DNA from: Bretschneidera sinensis
Lineage: Eukaryota; Streptophyta; Magnoliopsida; Brassicales; Akaniaceae
Length of the DNA: 64,000 nucleotides
Reading direction: 5' to 3'
Assembly: GCA_023935145.1 (NCBI GenBank)
Contig: CM043698.1
Coordinates: 60,116,001 to 60,180,000 of the forward strand
Positions 1-11,200 of the stretch are shown here, piece by piece. The notes under the pieces were generated by a model that was given only the letters and a program-made list of their open reading frames with translations, was not told the origin of the DNA and did no database searches. The position numbers and the translations under genes are program-made. Numbering within the stretch: position 1 is the first letter of the stretch; each line of letters opens with the position of its first letter.

Positions 1-207
1 GGGTTCAATACGTTGGGAGAAGATTTAGATGGGTATTATGTATAAACACATGTATAAAATTAAGATACTAAATGTATCTATGAGTATATATTAAATAAAG
101 AGTTGTATGCATGATAATAATTAAGAAGATAACATAAGTTTTGATAACTAGTAAAGTTAATAAACAATTTTAGAAAACATAAGTTAAAAAAAAATTATGA
201 TTATTTT

Positions 208-480
208 TGTTGAAAACTGAACAAATCAAAAACGTATGAAGAAGTCTTTATTGGATCCTTTGGTTTTTCAACTGAAGTCTTAAATTAGTGGAGTTTTATT
301 TTGTTATTTATTTTAATAAAGAAGGAGAAGAAATAGTCATGTACGTTTCTTTTGTGTGCCTATATAGGCTTTTTGTATTGTTTGAAAGGTAAGAAAAAAG
401 TTTAAAAAAAAAAAGAATTCCTCCACTCATGTCTCATGCTCTTTGTCTTTTAGTTCGTAAACTTGTTCTCTTTTCTTTCA
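208..480 (+). repeat. 5' LTR of the Copia derivative
   Basis: 273-bp copy of the terminal repeat, beginning TGTTGAAAACTGAAC and ending TTTCA. It is directly followed by the primer-binding site and matches 1907-2183 along its length with scattered substitutions and small indels. Confidence 0.9.
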
Positions 481-483
481 AAT

Positions 484-495
484 TGGTATCAGAGC
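484..495 (+). other. Copia primer-binding site (tRNA-Met type)
   Basis: TGGTATCAGAGC lies three bases after the 5' LTR. This is the usual plant Copia minus-strand primer site, complementary to the 3' end of initiator tRNA-Met, and it fixes the element's orientation as plus. Confidence 0.92.
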
Positions 496-537
496 TTGGT
501 TTTGCCCAAATTCCTAATTTTTTCGTCCCTTCTTGAA

Positions 538-1227
538 ATGGGTTCTAATATTGTCCAACAACAAATCCCTAGATTATCAAAAGATAACTATGGGTCGTGG
601 TCTATCCAAATGAAAACCGTATTTGGATTTCAAGATTTGTGGGAACTTATCACTGATGGATTTACGGAACCCACTGTGGAGGAAGAAGTTGTATTGACAT
701 CAGATGAGAAAAAGGCTATTAAGGAGCAGAGGAAGAAGGATAAAAAGGCATTGTTTCTACTCGGGTTGGACGAGCCTACCTTTGAGAAAGTTTCCGAAGC
801 AACGACAAGTAAACAAGCATGGGAGATTCTAGCTTCCATCTTCAAAGGAGACGAACGGGTGAAACAGGTCCGTCTCCAAACATTACGAGGCGAGTTCGAA
901 GCTCTTCGCATGAAGGATGGCGAATCGGTGTCAGATTATTTCTCACGATTGCTGGTCATCGTGAATGGTTTGGAAAGAAACAATGAGAAGGTCGATGACA
1001 TTCGAGTCGTCGAAAAGGTACTTCGATCCCTTTCCTCTAAATTTGAGCATATAGTTGTAGCTATCGAAGAGTCTAAGGACTTGGAGAAGCTTACAATTGA
1101 GGAATTGTTGGGCTCACTACAAGTGCATGAGCAAAGGATGCAGAAAAATGCTAATTCTATTGTAGTGCAACAAGCACAAAGTTGTCAAAAGAAGGAGATG
1201 GACGAGTTATTGAACAACTCGCTATAA
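538..1227 (+). CDS. Copia gag polyprotein fragment (DUF4219/UBN2 type)
   Basis: Open frame of 229 codons from the ATG at 538 (MGSNIV). The frame is open further upstream, but only through the primer site and without an ATG. The N-terminus has the Copia gag signature (RLSKDNYGSWSIQMK, residues about 12-26), followed by the alpha-helical UBN2 capsid-like region with QAWEIL, QTLRGEFEALRM and VSDYFSRL blocks. It stops at NNSL before the CCHC zinc knuckle that normally follows, because the internal deletion joins it, in a different frame, to the end of pol near 1223. In the family, gag builds the virus-like particle; without the zinc knuckle this one would probably not package RNA normally. Confidence 0.88.
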   Translation: MGSNIVQQQIPRLSKDNYGSWSIQMKTVFGFQDLWELITDGFTEPTVEEEVVLTSDEKKAIKEQRKKDKKALFLLGLDEPTFEKVSEATTSKQAWEILASIFKGDERVKQVRLQTLRGEFEALRMKDGESVSDYFSRLLVIVNGLERNNEKVDDIRVVEKVLRSLSSKFEHIVVAIEESKDLEKLTIEELLGSLQVHEQRMQKNANSIVVQQAQSCQKKEMDELLNNSL

Positions 1228-1938
1228 GAGTTTGGTTGGAAGTCTAAGGTATTTTACGATCACAAGGCCAGGTATTGTCTATGGAGTTGGACTTGTAAGT
1301 CGATACATGGAGACACCAATGGACACTCATTGGTTAGCTGCAAAAAGGATCCTAAGGTATATCAAAGGTACTATGAAGGTACTATGAATCTTAGCTTATT
1401 CTATGCCTACGGTGATCAAGCAAAATTAGTTGGTTATTCAGATAGTGATTGGGGAGGTGACCTAGATGAGAGCAAAAGTACTACTGGCTATGTGTTCTAT
1501 CTTGGTTCTACAGCATTTTCTTGGACATCCAAGAAACAAGGAATTGTAGTCTTGTCAACTTGTGAGGCAGAGTATATGGTAGCTTCATCTACTGTATGTG
1601 AAGCTATATGGCTAAGGAATCTCTTGAAGGAACTGAAACATCCACAAGAAGAATCCACAGTGATTTACGTGGATAATAAATCAGCTATAAAGCTAGTAAA
1701 AAATCCAGTGCAGCGTGGGAGGAGCAAACATATTGATACTAGGTTCCACTTTCTTAGAGACCATGTAAAGCAGAAGACAATCGAGCTTCAGTATTGCCAC
1801 ACAACTGAACAAATAGCAGATATATTTACTAAGTCATTATTTGGTGAAATTTTCATGAAGCTAAGAGACATGCTTGGCATGAAGACGGTTTTGATTCGAA
1901 GGGGTGTGTTGGAAACTGAACAAATCAAAAACGTATGA
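1223..1938 (+). pseudogene. Copia reverse transcriptase end plus RNase H, frameshifted
   Basis: Translation starts inside the RT C-terminal region (YKSLVGSLRYF, then TRPGIVYGVGLVSRYME) and runs through the Copia RNase H: GYSDSDWGGD, STTGYVFYLG, WTSKKQ, LSTCEAEYM, VDNKSA and SKHIDTRFHFLRD, ending in ADIFTKSL. The RNase H acidic residues (D in SDSDW, E in EAEY, D in VDNKSA) are present. An exact 11-bp tandem duplication at 1367-1388 shifts the frame between the RT end and RNase H. The stop codon lies about 30 bp inside the 3' LTR, as is usual in Copia. No start codon belongs to this piece; it is a deletion remnant. Confidence 0.9.
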
Positions 1939-2183
1939 AGAAGTCTTTATTGGGTCCTTTGGTTTCTTAACTGAAGTCTTAAATTAGTGAAGTTTTGTTT
2001 TGTTATTTATTACAATAAAGAAGGAGAAGAGAAAGTCATGTACATTTCTTTTGTGGGCCTATAGAGGCTTCTTATATTGTCTGAAAGGTAAGAAAATGTA
2101 AAAAAAAAAGAAAAAAGAAAAGAATTCCTTCACTCGTCTCATGCTCTGTCTTTTAGTTCGTAAACTTGTTCTCTTTTCTTTCA
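1907..2183 (+). repeat. 3' LTR of the Copia derivative
   Basis: Begins TGTTGGAAACTGAAC just after a purine-rich GAAGGGG tract (polypurine-tract position) and ends TTTCA. It is followed by ATTTT, the second copy of the target duplication. Confidence 0.9.
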
Positions 2184-5100
2184 ATTTTTTCGTCCTTGTT
2201 AGAAATCATTTCTTTTACCAAGCTAAAAATCTATCCTTTATCTAATCATTAAGAAAATTTTGGTGTGAGATATACCACGAATCAGAATGTAGCTAGAATT
2301 TGGATCGTGGTTCCAAGGGGCGTATAAGGATTCTAGTAACAATTCTTACCTTAGTTGAAGTGTTTTTTCTTATTTAATCAAATTCTAGAGAAAAAAAAAT
2401 TCTATCATCCATTTTGATTACTCAGCATATTCTTGATTTATATCTTTGACATACACCTCGTAGTACCTTTACTTCTCGAGCATTTTCTTGGAGATTTTGT
2501 GCACTAAATTTTGTTTGTTCATCATAATAGAGCACTATTTTGAAAGTTTACTCTGTAGTCTGATGGTATGGCACGGTTTTTTGTTATGTTGACGAATGAG
2601 TTTGAATGGCTTCCGAAATGGAAACTATGTATCTTTGCAACTTGAATGGCGATGTAGCATTAAATATTTTGGTACAAAGATTTGAATACACTGATCTGTA
2701 AATGACAACACATGTCAACAGACCTTCATTGTGCCAGCAGTAACTTGTAAAGCAGTTTATCTTCTCAAGCATTATGTCAATATATGTTCCCTTTATGTTG
2801 GACTACTGTGAAAACTGAAATTATGGTCATGCATTTAGTGGGTTCATGGGAGCTGGTTGTGTAATGAGGTCATCACAAGTTTGGAAAAAGTGTTTGTGTA
2901 TAACTAAACGAGACATGGCTAGCTGAGAGAGTTTCACTCAAACTTTTAAATGGTATTGGGCCATCAATGGCAGTGTAAGAAATGCGTGAGTGCAGGTGAT
3001 TTACTTTTAAGGGGAAAGAATTTTTTAACATCATTGGGACCTTGGCTGTGATTAATACTGAGCATCAAAGGATTTTATCTATACCACAAAAAAAATGATG
3101 CTACTCATATATGCATTTTGTGCCAGTCAAAGACTACTATGAGACCTCAACGGATTGCTTCTCAAACTCATTACCATACAACTTGTAGATTTAATTTTAT
3201 GGATGTGCTGCATTTTTCTGGATTTGGGCTTTAGGCCAAGTGCTTAAAAGTAAAAATCTATATGGCACATGAATTGATGTTATAATATACGTTACAAAAA
3301 ATCTTAAGCCTTGTTTCTGTTCTTTGATCATTTGCATAGTTGACTATGCAAGTGGATTCTCATCATCTTTAAGCGCTTGGAGGACATCTATGTACACTTT
3401 TCCCTTTAAAATTAGTTTTTTCTTTGTGCTTCAATAAAGTTGTACTTCTAATGTTTCTTTCAGGTGCCTTACAATGTTGCTTTGTACAAGGCATCTGTGG
3501 AATGCGGTCCCCTTTATTTCTTGAATAGCTTATCAGTATTGTGGATCTCAGTATTTTCATGGTAAGAGCAAGGAAGAGTTTGTTATTATGTTGTTGAAAA
3601 GCATGGAAAGGTCTATAGTAAGCTGAAACACTTTGGATGCATCTTTGATGGAAAATATAGCTTGTCGAATGGAAAAATATGGGATATTTCTATGCTCTCT
3701 TCTTATGGGCTTGTTAACTTTTCTCTTCGTCACTCTCATATAGTTTTATCTCTTTCCTGCAGGCAGACCGCTGTTTGCTTGAAAAATCATTCAGACTGGA
3801 GACTGCATGTTGAGAGTTCCTTACAACGAAGAGCATATCAATTACTTAAATTTTCTCGTATTTTTTTTTCTTCAGCAAATAACACCAAATGATCATCCTC
3901 TGAAAAATAGAACTTTATAACTAATGACGTTAGGAATATTGCAAAGCTTACTACTGTCTTTTTAGTCGAGCAGAAAATGGGTCAGGTAACATTACTTTCC
4001 TGTTTTGGGATTTGGCAAAGTTTAAATATCCATGTTGAGGAAACATCAGAAAACTGTTTTCAGTTTTCATTTTTGAAAGCTATTTTCGAAAACTGAAAAC
4101 AAAAAACTGTTACCTAAACATGCCCTAAATATCCATGTTTTTTTTCAACTGCTGCATTTCCTCTTATCATGCTGATGATGTGGAACATTATTGACAAAAT
4201 CTTAATCTTTTGTTTTATATTTTCTTCATAGACAAGTGTGGGAATCGAGTGTCTATCACTGCGTCAAAAGCTATAGCTGATAATTAGAGTGTAATTCAAA
4301 TCACTTAAATCGTATATCAACACAATTGACACGTTTCGATTGTGATTTTGTCTCAATCTGGACTTTTTTCATAGAATAATTGCTGTCAACACTTGACCTA
4401 ACAATAGGAACTAAAATCAACAATTTAGCCCCAAAATGAGAGCTAAAATTAGCTAAATCTGAATTTGGAATAAGAAAGAAGGATTTAAGGGTTTGACAAC
4501 CTCTGGTTCCTGTATTAAGATATATGGTTGCTTGCAAAGAGTGTGAAAAATTATTTAGACTAGGGTTATAGCAGTATTTCAATCTCAGCCCTTGATTACT
4601 AACAATTGTAATTTAGCCATGCAAATTCATAACAAGTCAATGACTACTTTAGTAATAACTAGGAATATAACTTCCTCCCATAAATTAAGAAAAGCAAGAG
4701 AAAGAAAGAAACATGAGTGACTAATATTGGGTCGCCTGTTGGGCCTTCTTAATTAATTTATTTTTGGCAAGTTTCTTAGGTGCCCTGCGTCTTACGTTCT
4801 CATGGTGCCGGCTTAGAGCTTTTGCTCTGTGATATTTTGAGATAGATGAGTGCCTATATTTGCTTGTACGTTAATCGCCATGGTGAAGAGGCCCGCAAAG
4901 TAGCTTGGTTATCCAATTCTTATATTTTTTCGAAGTACTTGCAGCCTCCGAAGTTACACACAACACACAACACACAATAAGTTATACATAAAAAGGACCT
5001 CGTTTTTCTTAACACTCATAGGCAGCCTTTTGAAATTAAAGTTGGTTTTATACATCAGTCTTACTAGAGATTTTTTTGACATTCGATAAGGTGATCATAG

Positions 5101-7690
5101 TTTACCGGCAAGATGCTGGAAGATAATTTGTGTTGGAAATGTGTAGTTTCAAGAGGAAGGATTCTTACATTGTCCTCTATGTGTGGGTCCTTATGTATAG
5201 TAAAATTGGTGATACCATAAAAAATTATTGATTAGATCGGTGTGAAACTTTATTGGTAATTTTAAAGAATTTCACTACTAATGTCAATATAGGTGTGAAA
5301 CTAAAAAAAAAAAAAAAATTTACCAGTGAAATTCTTTGAAATTACCAATTGAGTTTTGAACAAATTTAAAACATTGATTTTAAACCCGTTCTAACCAAGA
5401 ATTACTTTTACACGCTCATGCTTTCAATTAATATTATGATAAATGTCAGACTCAGTGCAACTTAACAATTGCACAGTTTCTCCCAACTTTTAAACTCAAT
5501 ATACTTTTTGACCATTACCCTTACAATTATCCGATTATAGCTTTATATAAGTGATGTTTGGTTAACATTTTAAATCATTCCAAATTAAATCAAACCTTAT
5601 TTATCGCAATACCCAATCTACCAATTTACTATCACTTTAAATAACTTTACTTAAATTAAAATTTAAAAAGTTCCCAAACAACATCACAAGAAGCACGAAA
5701 GTGTTGTATTGGTTTCCATTGTTATTTCAATGTTAATAGATTACAATTATTATAAGAGGAAAAGTTTATATGGAAAATGAAAGTCCAAATCATGAACTGA
5801 ATTTAATAAATAAATTCGTTTAACTAAGTAGGAAAAAACACAAAAAAAAAAAACATAAATTAAGATGAACTCAATTGCTACAAAAATCCAACAAAAATTA
5901 GTAGCGGAACAAAACCATAATTTATAGAAAAAGAAATAAATTCCAGTAAATTTCCATAAGAACTTGTTTAGAAACTAAATATTTTTTTGTGACAACGATT
6001 ATTTTTGTAAAGATTAAAAAAATGCATGAAAAAACAAGATTGATTTGAATTAATGATGCAACATGAAGTATTTTTTTTTGGATATATCGACGAAAAGAAA
6101 GATTGAAACCAAATACTCTATCTGAAAAATTAGAATGTAATTTGACTCTAAATTAGGATCGTCTTCGACGGGTTTTTATGTTTTGGAAGCATTACATAAC
6201 CAACGACTTGGTCTTTCCTTTTTGGCCTTTTGTACGGTCGTACTAAGTGTGAGTCATAGCATGTGGAAACACTGAAGTTGTATGGACTATTAGGCTTTGA
6301 CTTTTTTTTTCTTTTTAATGAACGGTAATCAAGGGAAGAAAAAAGACATCATATGGATGTATCTAAAAGGAATTAAAAAAAAAAAGTGGTCTAATTTTGT
6401 CTTTTTGTTATTTTTGTTCAATTGAAATATTTCATTTTATTTATTTTTGTATTGAAATTGGAGAGTAATAAATAACATAGTAGGTACATAGTATTTTAGA
6501 AATTAAATGGGATCATAAGTTATCTTTGAGTCTCATTTTATATTTTGTGGGTTTTATAGTACCTCACTCAAAAGCGAGATACCGTAAAAACTCATATCAG
6601 ATGGTAAAACAATATACGTAGAGGTAAAAAAATTATAACATTTAAATCTATTAACTTTATTATTGAATATGAGTGTTTTTGCCATTAAATATATTGTTTT
6701 CTCAGAAAATGCATTTTTTTTAATATATTAATGAGATAATTATAATATAAAATTTTTAAACCCTAAAGTAATAAATACTCTAAAGAAATTTCAAAAAATT
6801 GAGGGGGAAGGAGAATTGCTCACTAACATGTAGATCACCCCATGAATAGTTGATTCTTTTTTCAGTCCAATTGTGGATGATGAAAAGATTTTTTTTAATG
6901 TTCTTGACATCTATCAATGTTAGCTTTTGTAAAAATAATTATCATTGTCATACATCAAGTGGGAGATAGGGAGGTGTGAATCTTGCAATCTTTCTATTTT
7001 GAATTTTCTTATTTGCCCAAGATTGACAAAAATCCATTGTTTAAGGATTTTTTTTTTCCTTTTTCACATTTTATTTTTATATCTTCTACTTTGTTTTCAA
7101 AATTAAAAAATATATAAATAAAATATCAAATTTGTTTGATATGGTTTTTTGAATGCTGTTTTTAAGATTTCATTGAAAATTTATTTTTTCAAAAAGAATT
7201 ATAACTTTTTTTCTCATAAATTTGGATAAATCTTGTCGTATTTACACAATAGACCTATTTTTCTATGGAATTTTAATTTAAAAATAAGATTATGAATCTA
7301 TGACATTGCTAGCAAAATTATTTTCAAATACGCAATGAATCAAAAAAATTCATTTTAAGAAAAAAAGGAACCGTACTGCAAATTTTAATCTAGATATAAT
7401 CCAGAAATGTAGAAATTTTGGATAAAATTATAAGTGTGAGGATACATACAATATCTTTCTATAATTACTTTTACCATATTTATATGAAATTTTATTTTGA
7501 TAAAAAATAATTTTTAAATTTGATGAGACATATGCTTCAAGAAAAAATATAAAATTTCATATAATTATTTTTATCATAATTATATGGATTTTTATTTTTG
7601 ATGAAAAAGAAAGCACTTATATTCAATAAAATAATCCCAAATAATTATCTTCCTCTAAACCGCCAACGTCTTAACTCTCAATACCAAACA
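2184..7690. other. AT-rich spacer between Copia and SAC3A-like gene
   Basis: No gene can be supported here. Short exon-like patches occur at about 2555-2650 and 3460-3560 (AG before, in-frame text, GT or stop after), but they match nothing I recognise and may be remnants of a decayed gene. At about 4045-4130 there is a GAAAAC/AACTG-rich block ending in CATGCCCTAAAT that resembles the blocks at 26735-26935 and 32495-32660. The rest is runs of A and T with short inverted repeats. Confidence 0.5.
7461..7608. repeat. Diverged 50-bp direct repeat upstream of SAC3A-like gene
   Basis: About 50 bp at 7461-7509 (ATAATTACTTTTACCATA core) recurs at about 7558-7608 with substitutions, 97 bp downstream. 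It lies a little upstream of the CT-rich leader. It is AT-rich and its function is unknown. Confidence 0.5.
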
Positions 7691-8200
7691 CGACCCAACA
7701 CAAAACCCCCAATGTTCAATCTCTCTCTTTCTATCTTTCTAGATTTATTTCTCTCTCAGAAATTTCTTGCGATTTTCTCTCTCCATGTCTCTACATTTCT
7801 CTGGGTTTCCCATGTGATTCTGTTATAATAATTTAACAATTTCGTTCTCTGTTCACTACTTTTGTTGCATTACTTGATAGAAATATACAATTCATTTTGT
7901 TTCTTTTAGGCTATTTGTTTGTTCTTTCTTTTTGGTTCTTCTGTGATCTCAAGTGTTGTTTTATGGTATTTCCATTCGATCATTCTTCTCGGTTCCATAA
8001 ACTTACTGCGTTTTCGAGGTCAAATTTGGGTCTCTTTTGAAGGTAAATATCACTTAGTTTCTCGTTAGTTTTGCTTAGGGTTTTGTGGGTTTTTATGATT
8101 TGAATGCAAAAGTTTAGTTTGTTACAATTTGTTTTGCGTATTAAGTGAAAGTGTTTTATGCTAATCACGTGTTAGAATCATGAATTAGGATGTTGATGAA
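7690..8200 (+). promoter_or_regulatory. Probable 5' leader of the SAC3A-like gene
   Basis: A CT-rich stretch (TCTCTCTTTCTATC and similar, about 7715-7805) interrupts the AT-rich spacer and looks like a plant 5' untranslated leader. A GT donor-like site after TTTTGAAG (near 8042) and an AG acceptor-like site after GAATTAG (near 8189) would allow a leader intron just before the start codon. An in-frame TAG at 8187-8189 lies upstream of the chosen ATG. The exact transcription start cannot be read from sequence. Confidence 0.5.
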
Positions 8201-11200
8201 ATGATGAATCAAGGAGGCAATACACAGACCGTTGCTCCACTAGACCCGAATTCGGTTGAGGTAATTACTTTCTGCCTCGCTTATCCTTTTTTGATAGCTT
8301 AAGTTGATCTCAGCGGGTTGTTTCTCAAAAAAAAAGTTTACCCCCTGAAGAAATCGTTGTTGATTTGGTTGTGGGAATTATTGTATGGAATATATCGTGC
8401 TGTAATTGTAGACTAAAGTGAATAGCATAAGTTCGCATGAACTGGGCTTTAATTGTTGATCTAATTTAGCTAGTTTCTAGTTCTTTTGTGTGTTTTTTTG
8501 AGCAGCAGTTGTTTCACAGCATGAGTTTACATGAATCCTTTGGTTTGAACGTTTTTCGGGACCTTTTTATGTCGAGTCCCATGGACGTCCGAGGAGACTA
8601 TGAACCCTAGGTCGGGGTGGTATGGGACACCAAAGAATAATCAAAGCATCAGATATCTAAGCGTAACAGAACCAGTGGTTGGAGGGGGTATAATTCAGGA
8701 AATCCGAAGAAGTAAGACAAGTGGACACCACTTGTAAGAGTGGGCGTGGTTTGGTAACTATACAAATCGGGTGAAACCATACCCATATCCATACCCAAAC
8801 CATTTCTTTCGGTCATCGAAATTTTGTTGTTAACTACTGGTTAACAAAAAATAACCAAAATTTTACCCCTTCAAAAAGAGGTGTCAGGTGATGGTCCTTG
8901 CAACAGCTAAGGTGGATAGGGGTTGCAGGCCTTGCAAGTTAGGGGTGGGCAGAGAAGCAACTGAGCAAGGGGAAAGGGGCTAGGGAGACTAGGATTTCAT
9001 TTGGGACTTGTGAGTTTTGTCTGCGGATAGTGCCGTTTGGATGAGGGCTGAGAGTGATGGTCAGGTTAGGTTTTTACTTTTTATATGAGTGCTTAATGGT
9101 TAAGTGATAAAGGGTACATTGTATATATTTGTACCATACAATAAATTATTGTCATGTATAATTTCGGTTCGGTTCCGTTCGGTTAACATGCATGTTGAAA
9201 ATCAATAACCATAACCATAACCAAAAAATAAAAAAAAACCCTAAGCATAACCAAACATTGGTTTGAGTAACAGTGTTTTCATTTTGGTTTTGGGATGGTT
9301 TCGGTTCGGGTTTGATTTTTAGGTATTTTTGCCCACCCATAGTCACATCATGACAAGTTGGGATGGCGGGATGCCAAAAGAGCAGTATCTACTTGGAGCT
9401 GCCCAGTCATAGCCGACCACTTGCTTTTGAAACCCCTATAAATAAGGCCCACTCGATAGAAGGAAGGGCAAAACAACAAGGCTAAGTTGGGGCAAGGTAA
9501 CCAAGGGAAGAACCCAATAAGGACCCAAAATGGACTAAAAGGGAAGAACCTAAGGGAAAGAGTCTCATATAGGTCTGAGTGTCCCAAGAATCTCACCACC
9601 TATTTTTATAAAGCCCAAATGGCCCAAAGGGAGTTCGAGATCGAATCAATGCTAGGAACATAGCCCGTCGACGGCAGGGACTCCAAGGCTTTGCATTGAT
9701 TCTTTCCCTTTTCTTTGACCCGTCTCATCATCTTTTTCCTTGTCTCACTGTGGTAACCAAAATAGTCTCTCTCAATTAGAACCCCGAATTACGTAACAAT
9801 AATCTGAATATCAATAATAATTGTTCCAGCAATATTTATCAAAAAAAAATTGTTCCAGCAACAAACATCGAGGTAAGTTGTTGACCTTATAAATGATCGA
9901 GTAGAATTGAATTGTAATGCACTTCACTCGTGGACCCAAGTTAAAATATTTTGGTCTTGACTAATAGTGAAAGGTTCTTTTATATCGCCTCACATTGGGG
10001 TGGGACTCGGTGGGTTAACTGAAATTTTTGGTTATTCAGTTTTAAAAGCCTATCAAACCAAATTATTGAATACTGAATTAGCCTGCTGAATTATACTGGT
10101 TATTTCGGTTAGGTTAATTTGGTATTGAGCATTGGCAATGTTCTCAGCAACCCCGACAAGACTGTTCCCAACAACAAGAAAGACATCACAGATATGAAAA
10201 AAAAATTGATGAGAAATTACAGAAATGACAAAAAGAAAAATAAATAACTGGAAAGAGAAAATATGAAAATTCCTAAGTGCAAATTCAAAATTTTGAGTAT
10301 AGTATTTTTTTGGAGTAAGAATTAATAGATCAGGGAGGTTTATACTCCCAATCACAGCTGAACCTCTTATTTGGCAGCAGCAACCATGTTCTATAGGGCT
10401 GGCTTCCCCTTTGAGTATTTGTGAGATCCATGGTGGCAAGATTGAGACAGAACAAAGACAACGAGAGCAAGACCACTAGACTCCGATGAAAAAGCTGGAA
10501 ACGACGAAAAGAGAGAGATTGAGTGTGTGTGTGTGTGTGAGAGAGACGGAGAGTTTTGGGAGGGGCTGACAGGTGTGGGTTGAGGCAGAGAGAATGTTAT
10601 TTGATTCATTTTTATCATTATTTTCTCATCTTTGTAGGCTGGGCTAACCATTAGCTTATTATCGGGTTGATCTTATGGACTGGGCTGGGACACACTTTGC
10701 CCATATGGAAGTAAAAGTGGAATTTCGATTATTTTGGTCTTTTCAGGTTCTTCAAATCCATAATTGAAACAGAAACCGAAATAATCGATATCAGAAATTT
10801 TTTAACCGATCCTGATACCGAAATAACCTAACCGAATTTATAAATTCAGTTAGTACGAATAGTGCCCCTAGCCTCATTGACTTGTTTGCGTAGATCTAAA
10901 TTCGAAAATTTTGAAATAAATTTTCAGTTCAATGTGTATGAGAAGCAGAACGTTTCCTTTTGTGTGGTAAGTTTCCACTTGTTTTGCCTCTTACCACGTT
11001 GTTTTGCAAATTTCAGTATATATCAGGTGACTGAAGAGCATTTTCTCTCTCATATAAGAAGGTCTTAAGCATATAATGCAAAAATAGATCTAGGCGTTTG
11101 TTCTTTATGTAAATCGCATGGAGCATCATAGATTGCTATGAGTTTAATATTATGAAACCCACCAAATGGCAATCATGCCTCTCACAAGAAATTGCTTTCA

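Larger units (their letters stand above)
208..2183 (+). mobile_element. Copia LTR retrotransposon, internally deleted derivative
   Basis: Two similar direct repeats (208-480 and 1907-2183) begin TGTTG and end TTTCA, and the 5-bp sequence ATTTT lies immediately outside both ends (203-207 and 2184-2188), as expected for a target-site duplication. Between them are a tRNA-Met-type primer site, a gag gene and the C-terminal end of pol. The gag zinc knuckle, protease, integrase and most of reverse transcriptase are absent, so the unit is about 2 kb where autonomous Copia elements are usually near 5 kb. It could move only with proteins supplied by a relative. The two LTRs differ at many positions, so the insertion is not recent. 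Confidence 0.93.

Noticed and set aside
463..537. Upstream extension of the Copia gag frame
   Set aside because: It begins at a TTG and reads through the tRNA primer-binding site; the ATG at 538 is the expected gag start.
2584..4582. Short open frames on both strands in the left spacer
   Set aside because: They are short, show no family motifs and overlap AT-rich text; splice-like edges alone do not support genes.
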